Assembly (NCBI GenBank): GCA_947311845.1
Contig: CAMZMU010000123.1
Span: 17,164,785 to 17,228,784, forward strand
DNA length: 64,000 nt
Direction of reading: 5' to 3'
From: Poa pratensis
Taxonomy: Eukaryota > Streptophyta > Magnoliopsida > Poales > Poaceae
Shown: positions 47,525 through 57,189 of the stretch, piece after piece
Position numbering within the stretch: position 1 is the first letter of the stretch
Layout of the letters: each line of letters starts with the position of its first letter
Made by a program: the position numbers and the translations under genes
The notes under the pieces: model-generated
Seen by the model: only the letters and a program-made list of their open reading frames with translations
Told to the model about the DNA's origin: nothing
The model's database searches: none

Positions 47525-48493
47525 GTGCCTATTTAGTTTCCTCATCACGTCTCAACTTAGCCAGACATTCATCAGCTTCGTTTTTAGCAGCCCGCTCGGC
47601 CACACTTAGAAGCATTGTTTCGGCTTTAATATCTAGTTCATTAATTAGGAGATCCAATTTTTCTTTTGTCAGCAATACTCTCCACTCTTGCCCAACCTCT
47701 CAAAAATTATCGAAGGTGGCGTATCTTATTCCGCCATCTTTCAACTGGAGAGGCGCCCATGGTTACCGAGTTCCACTCATTTTGTATCATCTCGAAGAAC
47801 ACATCTTCTCGAAACCAGGAGACTTCAAACGAAAAGTGGTTGTTACCTAGGTGAGCATGTTCACCCGAGTTAATAATTAATGGCGTATGATCTGACCCCG
47901 TGCGGGTTAAGCATGAACCGATACGAGCGGATATTTTTGCTCCCATTCGACACTAGATAAAATTTGGTCTAGCTTCTCGAAAGTGGGAACCGCATGTCTA
48001 CTAGACCACGTATAGTGCCTTCCAGATAGTTTTATTTCTTTTAAACTTAAACTATCAGTGATAGCATTAAAAATGAAGGGCCAACGAGCATTAAATTCAC
48101 GTTTTTTTGTTCTTGTCTTCTTATAATATTGAAATCCCCACCCACCAACATAGGTAGAGTTTCTGATTCACATACCAGTACTAGCTCCGCTAAAAAACTC
48201 AGGTTTGTTAGAATTTTGAGCAGCTCCATGTACTACTACAAAAGCCCAAAGAAAACCATCAAATTTAGACCGAATATGAAGTTTAACACAAAAATCTCCG
48301 GTGACCACGTGTTGGACAGCCAAAGTTGTATTATTTAAGCCCACTAATATGCCCTCCAAACGACCATGAAGGGGTAGGCAATACCATGTGTAATCCACCC
48401 CTGCCAAATGATTCAAAAAAGGTGTGGTAAAATTCGATCTTCCAGTTTCCAGTATAGCCACAAAATCAAGCTTTTGTTCTCTTACCGTCTCAT
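47525..48493 (-). mobile_element. LINE endonuclease region, minus strand (left part)
   Basis: Broken frames encode an APE-type endonuclease: VREQKLDFVAILETGRSNF, VGGDFNIIRRQEQKN and RTGSDHTPLIIN, followed by a helical segment before the missing reverse transcriptase. The N-terminal start of the same protein lies at 51559-51619, on the other side of a Helitron. The left border abuts the LTR at 47524. Confidence 0.8.
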
Positions 48494-48569
48494 TCTCTCC
48501 TATCTAAAAAAAAGATTTCGTTCCTCTCGTACGTCGTCCGTTTCGTCCAACAAAACGTTTTTTTTTCGT

Positions 48570-49125
48570 CAAGCGCCTTCGCGACCCCGCTCACGCTTCG
48601 CCTCCCTCGAAAAACCTTCCGCTCCTCTCTCTCCGACAATCTCGCTCCTCATGCCCAGAGGCCAGAACGCCACACAGAGGGAAAGGGCGATCCGTCCCCC
48701 GCGCCCTGTGCTCCCACGTACTGCACGTGCTGCCGCCGCTTCCAGTGCCTACGACGTCCCGACACCTTCATCACCAATCGATCCATGTACCGTCGATCTG
48801 CTTCGCCTCCCTTTCTACCCAATTTCGATATCTTCAATCGCCATTAATTATGCGTCGAGGGGTGTCTCTCCGACAGGCTGCAGCCATGATGAACGAGGAC
48901 CCGCTGATCCCGCTGGTGTACGTCTGGAACAACGCCTGACGCCGAGATCGGACACATGGAGACCGAGATCCTGCGCCTCTCCTCCCGCCTCCACCACGTC
49001 CGCACCTTCAGGGTTTCGAGACCCAGCGGTATCCCGTCCCTGCGGCGGCGAATGCTCAGCCGCGGCCAAAGGCAAGGGCCTCAGCCACGACCACCTTGAC
49101 GTCGTCTTCGCCGACCAAGCAGCAG
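48570..49125 (+). pseudogene. Captured host-gene fragment inside the Helitron
   Basis: Broken frames encode TVDLLRLPFYPISISSIAIN, MMNEDPLIPLVYVWNNA (48886-48936) and, after a one-base shift, DAEIGHMETEILRLSSRLHH. These resemble a small conserved plant protein family whose name and function I cannot give with confidence. A splice-donor-like GCAG|GTTTAT follows near 49124, suggesting capture of genomic exons. A stop at 48937-48939 and a frame change show that it is not a working gene. Confidence 0.55.
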
Positions 49126-51500
49126 GTTTATTTCTCATCGTTTGCGTCGTGCTGTGGCTGGTCTACATCTGGGGTTTGACCTCCCGGCTCATTCCTCTTA
49201 CTGTGCTGGATAGGAATTGAAGGATTGGTGGCATGTGGATTACTGCTTTTGATTATTGAGCTAACAAAAGCCTGATCTTCAGGTTACAGAAAGCAACCTA
49301 CGAATCGTTGCCTAACGTACATGGGTGAGTCCTGGACCCAAGCAATTCCTTTGTTGAATCCCTTCGCTTGCTACAATTAAATATGGAGTGACTTGTTGTT
49401 TTTCTTTTCTCAGAGCCGAAACTGAAACGTACAAGAATATTGTGCCAGCTGTTCGATTACTGATCCTGAAATCAATATGAGACATGCGTTGTTTTCGTGT
49501 GTACCATTTGCAGTGATACTGGTGAACCTCATAGTGTAATGTTATCATGTGTAATAAAACACACATTCTAGGTAGTCTGTCTAGCATCAAATGTTAACAA
49601 ATGAATTTTTGTGCTTCATTTACAATAAATTGAATTTGCGGAAGGTTACTTGTTTTCGGCTTCCTGCTAAACAATCAGCAACATGTGTTGTCAAGTTAAC
49701 CTTCCGCAAATAATTTACTGAAGTATATGTTCAATGTACTTGCAAAATTCCAGATTTTAGAACCTATATATTTGTTACCCAGCTATACGTCAGGGCATGC
49801 ATCTTACAGTCAGCAATGATTTGAGCAGTGCTCTACAATATAGATATGTTAGGGTTTACGGTTTATATACATATGTTACAACCACATGTGCACCAACTCC
49901 TCAGCTAATCTGCATGAGAAACTACTGTTTAGAACAGTGGCATACTTGCAAGGCTCAGTGAAGTGTTTAGTTGTGAAGTGTTTAGAACAACTAATCCACA
50001 TGTGAAACTGTGAGCGTCAATCGATTTGTGGCCCATTTTAAAATAATGTGGTCATATATATTTTCATGTAATCCTGTATGAATGGAATGCGCGGTCCTAG
50101 CAAGGCACACCGAAGTGTTTTGTTGGATCTCCCATGTGTAGAGTACCTCTCTTAAGCCTAAATGCTCTCAATATGCTCAGGTTGGTAATTATTAATAGAT
50201 GTCTACAAGTAGGTGCAAATGTGATTGTTAAGTTTTCTGGCTGTATTTTATGGAGTGCTTTAAGATGGACCAATCAACTGTTCTGCTACAATTATTTTGT
50301 AACAAGAGGATGTTTGGAGCGTTATAAATAGTTCTTTAATGAAGGTTATCAAATCCCTGACGACTTCTCGCTGGTGGCAACTAGCACTCCGTCTCGCTGG
50401 CGGCGTGGAGTCGGCTGGTCAGCGGAGGCGACGTGTGGAGCACGTGGTGCGCCACGCAGGGCTTCATCTAGGTTCATGAGCGTGTGGTGCCACGCAGGGC
50501 TTCATCCAATTAGGGTGGAGAGAAGCTCAACGGATACATACAATCTGTGTTGCTGACGAGCCGCCTAGGCTGTAACGGAATTTGTGTGCTCAAGTTGAGA
50601 ATGAATTGTGTCAGTGAGAAGATGTTTGTTCAAGTTTTTTTTATGTCCTGACATATTTTTCTCTGGTCAAGCTTTGTTAATAGTTGTATTTATTTGTACA
50701 TCTGAAGCTAATTATGAGCTTCATATACGTAATACGAATTTCAGGCTACCTGTAACAATTTATTTATCGATATCACTTATCTATCCTCTTTATCTTGTTC
50801 ACAATCCCATCAACAGTCTATGTTCAAAACTATTTTCCAATGGACGAAAAACAATGTGTATTCATTGTTTTGGTTTATGTTATCTCTTATAACATCTTCC
50901 TGATTTCTTTTACCTTGCAGTACAATTGCTGATAAGTTGAGAATTTTGAGCCTATGGAATATGGATGCTATTTTTTTAATCATATGTGTGGTTTGTCGGG
51001 CTTACGTGGCCTACTATGATGATTATTTTAGTTTGATTACCTTTTACTGTGAAAGAGTCCTCAGTGTGTTATTTTCTGATAAGATACATCAGTTAAGTAT
51101 TTTTTTCTCATCAACCAACAATATAATTCTGTTTGTAAATGCAGGTTTTGGTATATACTTTTCAGTTTCATATCGTCATGCCAACTTGATGCAATTCTTT
51201 CAAAACAACCTTGAGCAGTACAATTTACAGAATAACAGTCCTGTTTGAACACCTTAAACATCTTTAAAAGCTCACAGGTCAATACCAATGTCACAAGTGC
51301 ATCAAAGCTTGCATATCCTGCTAGGATTTTCTCCATCGGTTTTAGTACGAGATAATTAGTTGGGTTTTTCTTTATTGAATTGAATTTTTAATCAAATTAC
51401 ACATTAAGCGAAGTGCAATCTTAATGTTTTTGGTACACTATGTGACTATTTTTGCTCACTAACTTGATAATGTTGTTTGATGTCCACAAGAATTCTAAAA
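49126..51500. other. Helitron interior without recognised genes
   Basis: Mostly AT-rich, intron-like sequence. There is one short GC-rich patch (50360-50480) with a duplicated CACGCAGGGCTTCATC motif. No conserved frame was seen. Confidence 0.45.
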
Positions 51501-51558
51501 TTATGTGAAACACATGAGAATATTTATACCCTGTTGCAACGCACGGGCACTTTGCTAG

Positions 51559-51900
51559 TAATTCTCAAATGCTTCGCAGGATCTCCCAAACCATCGCTAT
51601 TCCATATCATACCCTTCATTTTAATTTTTATTAAGTTTTTTAATTCTCACACTTCTCCTAGCATTAAAGTCCACTGGTATCCCTTTTTGCTATTATGTAT
51701 GACTTTCACACCTCGTGGAAATGGATCCGTGTGATCCCCCGAGATCTCCTCAACCTCCTCCTCCAAATCTTCACTAAGGTTTGAAGCATTTCTCAAAATT
51801 AGACTACTTTCATCTTCCTCTAAATTCTGTAGTAATTTCTTTTTAAGAAAAGATGTTTCGTGAATAGCGTTATTTAGCACATAATTTTTATTTTTTTACA
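51559..51900 (-). mobile_element. LINE ORF1 end and ORF2 start, minus strand (right part)
   Basis: ORF2 begins MKGMIWNSDGLGDPAKHLRI at 51619 and is cut by the Helitron at 51559. Upstream, 51880-51647 encodes an acidic C-terminal piece (DLEEEVEEISGDHTDPFPRG, then KKGYQWTLML) consistent with the end of LINE ORF1. Together with 47525-48493 it forms one interrupted LINE. Confidence 0.75.
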
Positions 51901-52437
51901 CACAACACACAAGATGTTGGTTTTTCATGAAACAATTTTGTGAGCATAGAGAATATCGAAATGTACGTGCGATTTTTTATCGGATTTTTTTAAGAATCAC
52001 AGTACGTTGGGCAGATGCTCCCGGGTGTCAAAATGCTCCCTCTAAGATATATTTTTAAAATTACATCTTCCTATCTTGCATGTAGCATTTTTGTAACAAA
52101 GCCATGTCATATTGCTTCATCATCTGCCAATATCAAGTTTGACAGGAAAATAAGCTTTTGTTGGCACGACACAGGCAGTGTCTGAAAAGATACTTTACAT
52201 TTCGCAGGCATTGCTGAAATAACAACAGCTACTATGACCATCAGTCCATCAGTAAGAAGTTGGCCTGAGGAAAGTTAATATATACAGCAAAAGTCCTATC
52301 ATCAGACTAGGTTACGACGACAAATTTGAACAGACAAAGGTCCCCTGATCAAACATGCAAAAGACCCACAGACAAAGTTCCCCTTATAAAAAATTTCATG
52401 AACAAGCAGGTTCAGCTTGAATCCTGATGCATCCCCA
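51901..52437. other. Spacer, including 3' flank of RWP-RK copy C
   Basis: From about 52083 the sequence is homologous to the 3' flank of copy B (30226-30600). Examples are TTTGTAACAA.GC.ATGTCA and AGTAAGAAGTTGGC. No gene. Confidence 0.6.
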
Positions 52438-53800
52438 TCATCCCTGAATTGCCATGAACCTTCTCCTCTTGAACTTCTCCTTGAAGCACATCTGCCTCAA
52501 CGCCTTCGTCTCCTGATCCAGCTCAATGTGCCCAGGCCTCTCCTCGATCAGCTTCTTCTTCCGTTGCACCTTCTCCACCTCTATCTTAGGTTTCCCTAGC
52601 TCCTGCAGGAGATGATCAATTGGTGCTTACCGGTCTCGGAAATTCAAATGCTGAATTATAATTAGGCACCACCACCGAAGATGGAAATTAGCAAGAACAC
52701 CTGAGCATTCTTGATGAGCGTCTCCAGGCTTTTCACCTTATGGTGAGGCCAACGCGGGATCCCGAGCTCCCTGCACCACCTCTTCAGGGGCGTCAGGCCA
52801 ACCTTGAGCTCCTCAGCTGCCTGCTTCATAGGCATGCAATAGTACTGCGACACCAGCTCGAACGTCAGCAATGGCTTCTCCTCTGGTACCTTGCGCTTCT
52901 TCCCCCTGGCATTGCGGCTAAGCTCCTGCTTCAAGTCCTTCTCCCTCTTGTGATGATTTCTTTCCAAGGCTGCTAAAAGGCTGTCTGCATTGACAGAAGA
53001 AATAGTGAAATCTACGAACTTTCTAGTGGTTGATGATGATGCTTTGTCCAAAGAATTGTCAAGTACCTTGCGAGAGGCTTTGAGCGGCAGTGGTACTACT
53101 AGTGCAGCGATACTGGGTGGGTAAGAGTAGTGTCTCCTCCGTGCCCTCGCGGCTCTTCACCTCGGCGTCGCCGCCGAGTTCCCGCTTCAATTCCTTCTCG
53201 CCCTTGTTATGAGCTCCTTCTTCCAACGCAGGCCAAGGGACTAGAACATCGTCATGCAAGGGGGCGGCAGGCTCGTCTGCAACGACACATTAAAGAACTT
53301 TGAAATCTAGAAACTTTTTAGCGCTTGATGATTTGATGTGCTGTGTGCAAAGATTTTTGTAGTACCTTGCAAGAAGCTCTGGGTGATACTAGGACAGAGA
53401 TGCTGAGTGGCGTAGAATGGTGCTCCCTCTAGTGGGTACTCGAAACTTTATTATCGCAGCAGTACATGCGAAATATAGCATGATTCCTAGATTAAAAGCT
53501 TCAACAATAGAATTTTCTTCTTGTGACCAAAAGTACTAGTTCATCGAAGTTCCAAAAAAGAGGGGAAAAGGTTCATCTTGCAAACAACAAAACTAGCATC
53601 CATAGACCGAGTCCATACGCAAGGATTTAATGTAGAAACGCAGCGACACAAGATGAGTAAAGCTGTACATAACGAAGATTAAACCTTGATCAGGGGAGGG
53701 CTGAACCTACTTACCTTGAATCCAGAAGGTAGTGATCTTCAAGAAACATGAAATTCTGCAAGTAGTTGTCCCCTTCGTCGTAGTAGCAGGGATATTCCAT
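52438..53800 (-). CDS. RWP-RK domain protein (RKD-like), copy C, complete
   Basis: Putative plant transcription factor. Five minus-strand exons (53800-53715, 53445-53366, 53276-53067, 52972-52701, 52602-52438) join with GT-AG introns in one frame of 270 aa. N-terminus MEYPCYYDEGDNYLQNFMFL. Linker with HNKGEKELKRELGGDAE and HHKREKDLKQEL modules. RWP-RK domain (about residues 158-210): LLTFELVSQYYCMPMKQAAE, then RWCRELGIPRWPHHKVKSL. C-terminal KVQRKKKLIEERP coiled segment and basic end. The signature reads RWPHHK rather than RWPxRK. The start is the first ATG after a TTTAAAT box. Its exon layout matches copy B, whose gene it duplicates, and it has no obvious lesion. RKD-type members usually act in reproductive cells; that role is known for the family and not shown here. 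Confidence 0.85.
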
Positions 53801-53861
53801 CGGGAGAGTTGAAGGAATCGCACTGCTTGGCAGCCGCCAGCCGGGACTGATTGATGCCACT

Positions 53862-54077
53862 GGATTTAAAGGGAAAACATCCATGGGGAACTAATGCACG
53901 CATTGGTAACTGCAAATTAAGTGCTGGGATGCGTGCAAGTGTGCAACGGGAACGACCGAACGAAGGATGTGGCCAATGATGTGCCTTCTTTTGTACTGGT
54001 AAATCTGCAGAGTGCCAACATATTGATGTGGTACTCCTAATGCCTAGCACTGCTCCCTTGTTGTCGCCTCTTTTCAC
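53862..54077 (-). promoter_or_regulatory. Proximal promoter of RWP-RK copy C, conserved with copy B
   Basis: A TTTAAAT motif (53864-53870) lies about 65 bp upstream of the ATG, at the same position as in copy B. It is followed by the shared block GCAAATTAAGTGCTGGGATG and TGGCCAATGATGTGCCTTCT. Homology ends around 54077, just before a small Helitron. Confidence 0.55.
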
Positions 54078-54080
54078 ATG

Positions 54081-54462
54081 CGAATGGTCATTTTTAGAAA
54101 ATAGAAAATACCCCGCGCGTTGCAGCGGGAATTTAATTGAAAATTTTGTGTAAATGAAAATTTATAAGACACATGAAATATGAAATTACTTTCGGAAATA
54201 TGCAAAATTCTCACAATAATCGAGAGATGATATTTAATTAGGGTCAAATGGTGTGTATTTGAACGACGTGGACGTACGGCTAATAAAAAGATGACATGGA
54301 TAGACTGCATGTACAATATACTATAATTATAAATATTATTACGGGATGACATGGACAATTGATTGGCTAAAATAATGTATGAGGTGGATAGCTTACATGT
54401 TGAGATAGAAAAATAATTAATACACTTAGTAGAGTTTTGTTTTATATTTAGTATAGATTCTC
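54081..54462 (-). mobile_element. Small non-autonomous Helitron, minus orientation
   Basis: On the minus strand it starts TCTATACTAAATATAAAACA at 54462 after A. It ends with hairpin CCCGCTGCAACGCGCGGG, then TATTTTCTATTTTCTAA. The exact CTRR end (CTAA at about 54081) is approximate. The ~380-bp, AT-rich interior is non-coding. It sits about 280 bp upstream of RWP-RK copy C. Confidence 0.65.
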
Positions 54463-54599
54463 GTTACACAAGACACATCCTATTCTGGAAACCACAATAT
54501 TTCCTCCTGTCCTTTAATCACAATCATGTATGATCATGCACTAATGTAATTCACAATCATATTTGTATCCCAAATGATCGTTTTATGATGTGGATCACA

Positions 54600-55005
54600 A
54601 GTATAGTTCTTATCAGGGTGGGAGCTTGCGGTAGTATGGTTGCTTTGTCTAGTTAGAAATGACGATTTCTATCTTACGCAGGCCATCTAGCTTTGTACCA
54701 ATTTGCTTCGTGCATGCTTGTCTTTATAACGAGTGGAGTTTCGTGGCCTGTTTGCGAAAGCGTTTGCTAAAATGAAAGACACGAGGATAAATATTTTTAT
54801 CCAACATGAGTGACCGCGCAATTTTTGGATCAGTTCTCCATCCACATAGTCGTTCACGAGGGCCTATTGATTCTCTTACTTTTCTTCTTGTTTACCTGTT
54901 TTTTATGTTTGAATTATGTTGGTTGTGTGCATCGATCTTGCTATACAGAGACCGAGTGTAATTATTTGTATCCTTGTCTAATAAAATCCCTTTTATCAAA
55001 AAATC
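54600..55005 (+). mobile_element. Probable LINE 3' remnant
   Basis: The end reads GTTGGTTGTGTGCATCGATC...CAGAGACCGAGTGTAATTAT...CTAATAAAATCCCTTTTATC, the usual form of plant LINE 3' UTRs. Upstream frames are heavily broken. The 5' border is undefined. Confidence 0.5.
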
Positions 55006-56056
55006 TCAAAGGATTACTATTCTACTGCGACTAAAAAAACATGATTTAGAATATGCAACCAGCAGTATCGGTCAAGATAGATTCCTGACATTGAAAATGC
55101 CTCATCCCCTTGGTCGTTCCCGCGCAGGCGACCCTCCTCACCTGTTTCACCTGACCGGCTGACCCCTTTCCTCCACTCCTCCCCCACCATTGGAAAAAGC
55201 CCGCGCGGGGTTGGTGGGGTCTATAGCTCCTGTGCGACGTCTTTCCGGGCAATTGTCCACGAGGCGACGTCGTTGGCTGAAATAGCCGTGGTGCGACGCA
55301 TCTCGTGGTTTGAATAGCTCCTATGCGACAGTGGGGTTTAACCGCAAGGAACAGGTTAGGGATTGGTATTATGTGTGCCTGGTGGGACCCCCAACTTATC
55401 CACATCACCAGAGGACCCACATGAGCACCTCAGAGCGCGGGACCCACCTCACCAGCTTTTTTTGAGAACAGAGCCAACCCCGGGAGCTTCCCGCCCCCCC
55501 CCCCCTTCTTCTCCAGCGTGGAGCAACGCCGGCGGCGGTGGAGCAACGCCGGCGGTGGAGCTCGCAGCGGTGAGCAGGAATCAGCCGAGCGGGAGACGGG
55601 GTTGGAGGCGGCCACGCGCAGAGGTGGGCGGCGACCCCTGTTGGCAGTAAGGTGCCGGGCGCGGGCGACCGAGAGGACGGCGTCGCTGGGGAGCGCCGCC
55701 GACGATCGGAATATTCCTCTGTCTTTTTTTTCGAGAAAAATAAAAGATTTCACAGTGGCATGTTTAGGCCCGGTAAGTTCCAGGAGCCCAGTGTCGGTTA
55801 GAGAATGGGCCAACTATATCTAATTAGGCCCAGTAAGTGTAGGAGCCATTTTAGCCACTTTTGCGTTTAGGGTTTAAAAACGCATGTTTATACTGCATTT
55901 TTGGGCACGATTTAGATAAATAATTAGATGCAAACGAGTGCCACCATTACATAGATAATTCCAGGGACACTACATGACACGACAAAGAAAAACACGGAAA
56001 ACAAAATAAACACGATAAAAGTAAAACATAGATAAGTCTTGGAACTTTCTTCATCT
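55006..56056. other. GC-rich patch and spacer, no assigned gene
   Basis: 55350-55720 is GC-rich with overlapping frames on both strands and a 12-base C run (55494-55505). None shows a domain. TAGGCCC.GTAAGT repeats occur at 55767-55840. The right part is the 3' flank of the exonuclease pseudogene. Confidence 0.4.
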
Positions 56057-56738
56057 TCAAAATTCCCACCTCCGTGCAATCTCGTAGCCGAGGCGAGCGT
56101 CCAGAGCGGCATACACGACTCTATCGTAGCTCAATGGAACGTTGCCCCATCCGCCAAACCGGAGGTCTTCTTCGTCGTCGTCCTTGCCCATCTCCTTGCC
56201 CTTCTCCTTGCCCTTCTTCTTGTCCTTCTTCTTGTTCTCAAGTTTTGTCCAACGATAGCATTGGAGAGAGCATAGAGACTAGGAGTAGGATTGCCGGTTG
56301 GATTCCGCCAATCGCTTTGGAGGTCGACCGCGGACGGAATAACAATTCCGTAGGGCGCAGTATCCGCAAGTCATTGTGGATAGCCACGCCATAGAATTTG
56401 ATGGTCTCGTCACCTAAGAAATCCACGAGGAGCTGCGGCACCCTATCAGCCTCGCAGATCTGGAAGACAAGGGTCTCGGATGCCACCGAGAGTTGAAGGA
56501 CGGCGGCGCGCTGTCTTTTCTCAGGTGGAAGATCCCTCTGTCGACCCGGGAGAGCGTCGGTGAACTCGCAGTCGAGTCCAACGCACTTGATCGGTGCGGC
56601 GTCGAGATACAACTTCTTCACGTCGCGGATCCACCTCTCCACGCGATATGCACGGAGGGTGACCCATACATTGAAGTCCATGTCTTATTTGGTGAAGGAG
56701 TACAGCCGAGACGGAGTTACGCGCGCGAGTGGCTCCAT
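56057..56738 (-). pseudogene. Broken 3'-5' exonuclease (WRN-exonuclease-like) gene
   Basis: An intronless minus-strand copy of a plant DnaQ-like/WRN-type 3'-5' exonuclease. Exo I motif: CVGLDCEFTDA (Asp and Glu present). Exo II region: FYGVAIHNDLRIL (Asp present). The C-terminal part in other frames includes SLYALSNAIVGQNL, and later VPLSYDRVVYAALDARLGYE, the Exo III region. Lesions seen: an in-frame TAA at 56687-56685 between the first ATG (56738) and MDFNVWVTLR; one frame change near 56353; a second near 56241. Each of the latter two is compatible with a single-base deletion. Translation could begin at the second ATG (56681), but the frame changes would still remove the third catalytic region. 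A Lys-rich stretch (KKKDKKKGKEKGKEMGK) lies between. It is very likely non-functional. Confidence 0.8.
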
Positions 56739-56754
56739 TGGAATACAAGAGAGG

Positions 56755-56775
56755 GATCGAGAGAGAGAGAGAGTT
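56755..56775. repeat. GA-rich microsatellite
   Basis: GAGGGATCGAGAGAGAGAGAGAG-type run in the leader of the exonuclease pseudogene (CT-rich in the sense of transcription). Confidence 0.8.
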
Positions 56776-56806
56776 TATGTGTGCTTAAGGCCATGGATTA
56801 GTGTAG

Positions 56807-56815
56807 GTTTATATA
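56807..56815 (-). promoter_or_regulatory. TATA box of the exonuclease pseudogene
   Basis: TATATAAAC on the minus strand, about 70 bp upstream of the first ATG (56738). It is a well-preserved core promoter despite a broken reading frame. Confidence 0.6.
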
Positions 56816-57189
56816 GGGCGAGAGGGAGGCCGGCGGGCAGAGAGGAGGCCAGCGGGCGGCGCCATGATTAAATTCACGTATGAATCAACGCGGCACAATC
56901 AAAACGGCGGCTTGTTCAACTTCCAAAGTGCACCGTCGACGGGAAACTTCCAAGGAGACGCGCATGCATGCAAACGCCGTCGTTTCCCGCGCATGCATGC
57001 CAACGTGCTCGCATCCCGGGCCCACACTTGGAATTGACACGGCCCAACAGTCCGACCCAATCCGAGTTCAGAAAAAAAACTAGTCCAGCCAATCAGATTG
57101 CAGTATACGGCCTCTCGCGGATCGCGCAGATTACTTCTAGAAGGTTAGACGAAATTGAAATGAGTGTAGAAAATTAAAAAAAATCAAAA
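56816..57189. other. Spacer upstream of the exonuclease pseudogene
   Basis: Contains GCATGCATGC-type motifs (56960-57005) and GC-rich sequence. No gene recognised. Confidence 0.4.

Larger units (their letters stand above)
48494..51558 (+). mobile_element. Gene-fragment-carrying Helitron inserted in a LINE
   Basis: The 5' end is TCTCTCCTATCTAAAAAAAA. The 3' end has hairpin CCCTGTTGCAACGCACGGG, then CACTTTGCTAG followed by T. Removing 48494-51558 restores the LINE frame (DPAKHLRI then NETVREQKLDF), which fixes both borders without a target duplication. It has no Rep/helicase. It carries a GC-rich host-gene fragment near its 5' end. Confidence 0.85.

Noticed and set aside
55430..55823. Overlapping GC-rich frames on both strands
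   Set aside because: Arg/Gly-rich translations in several frames at once, with no domain, splice signal or promoter that favours one of them.
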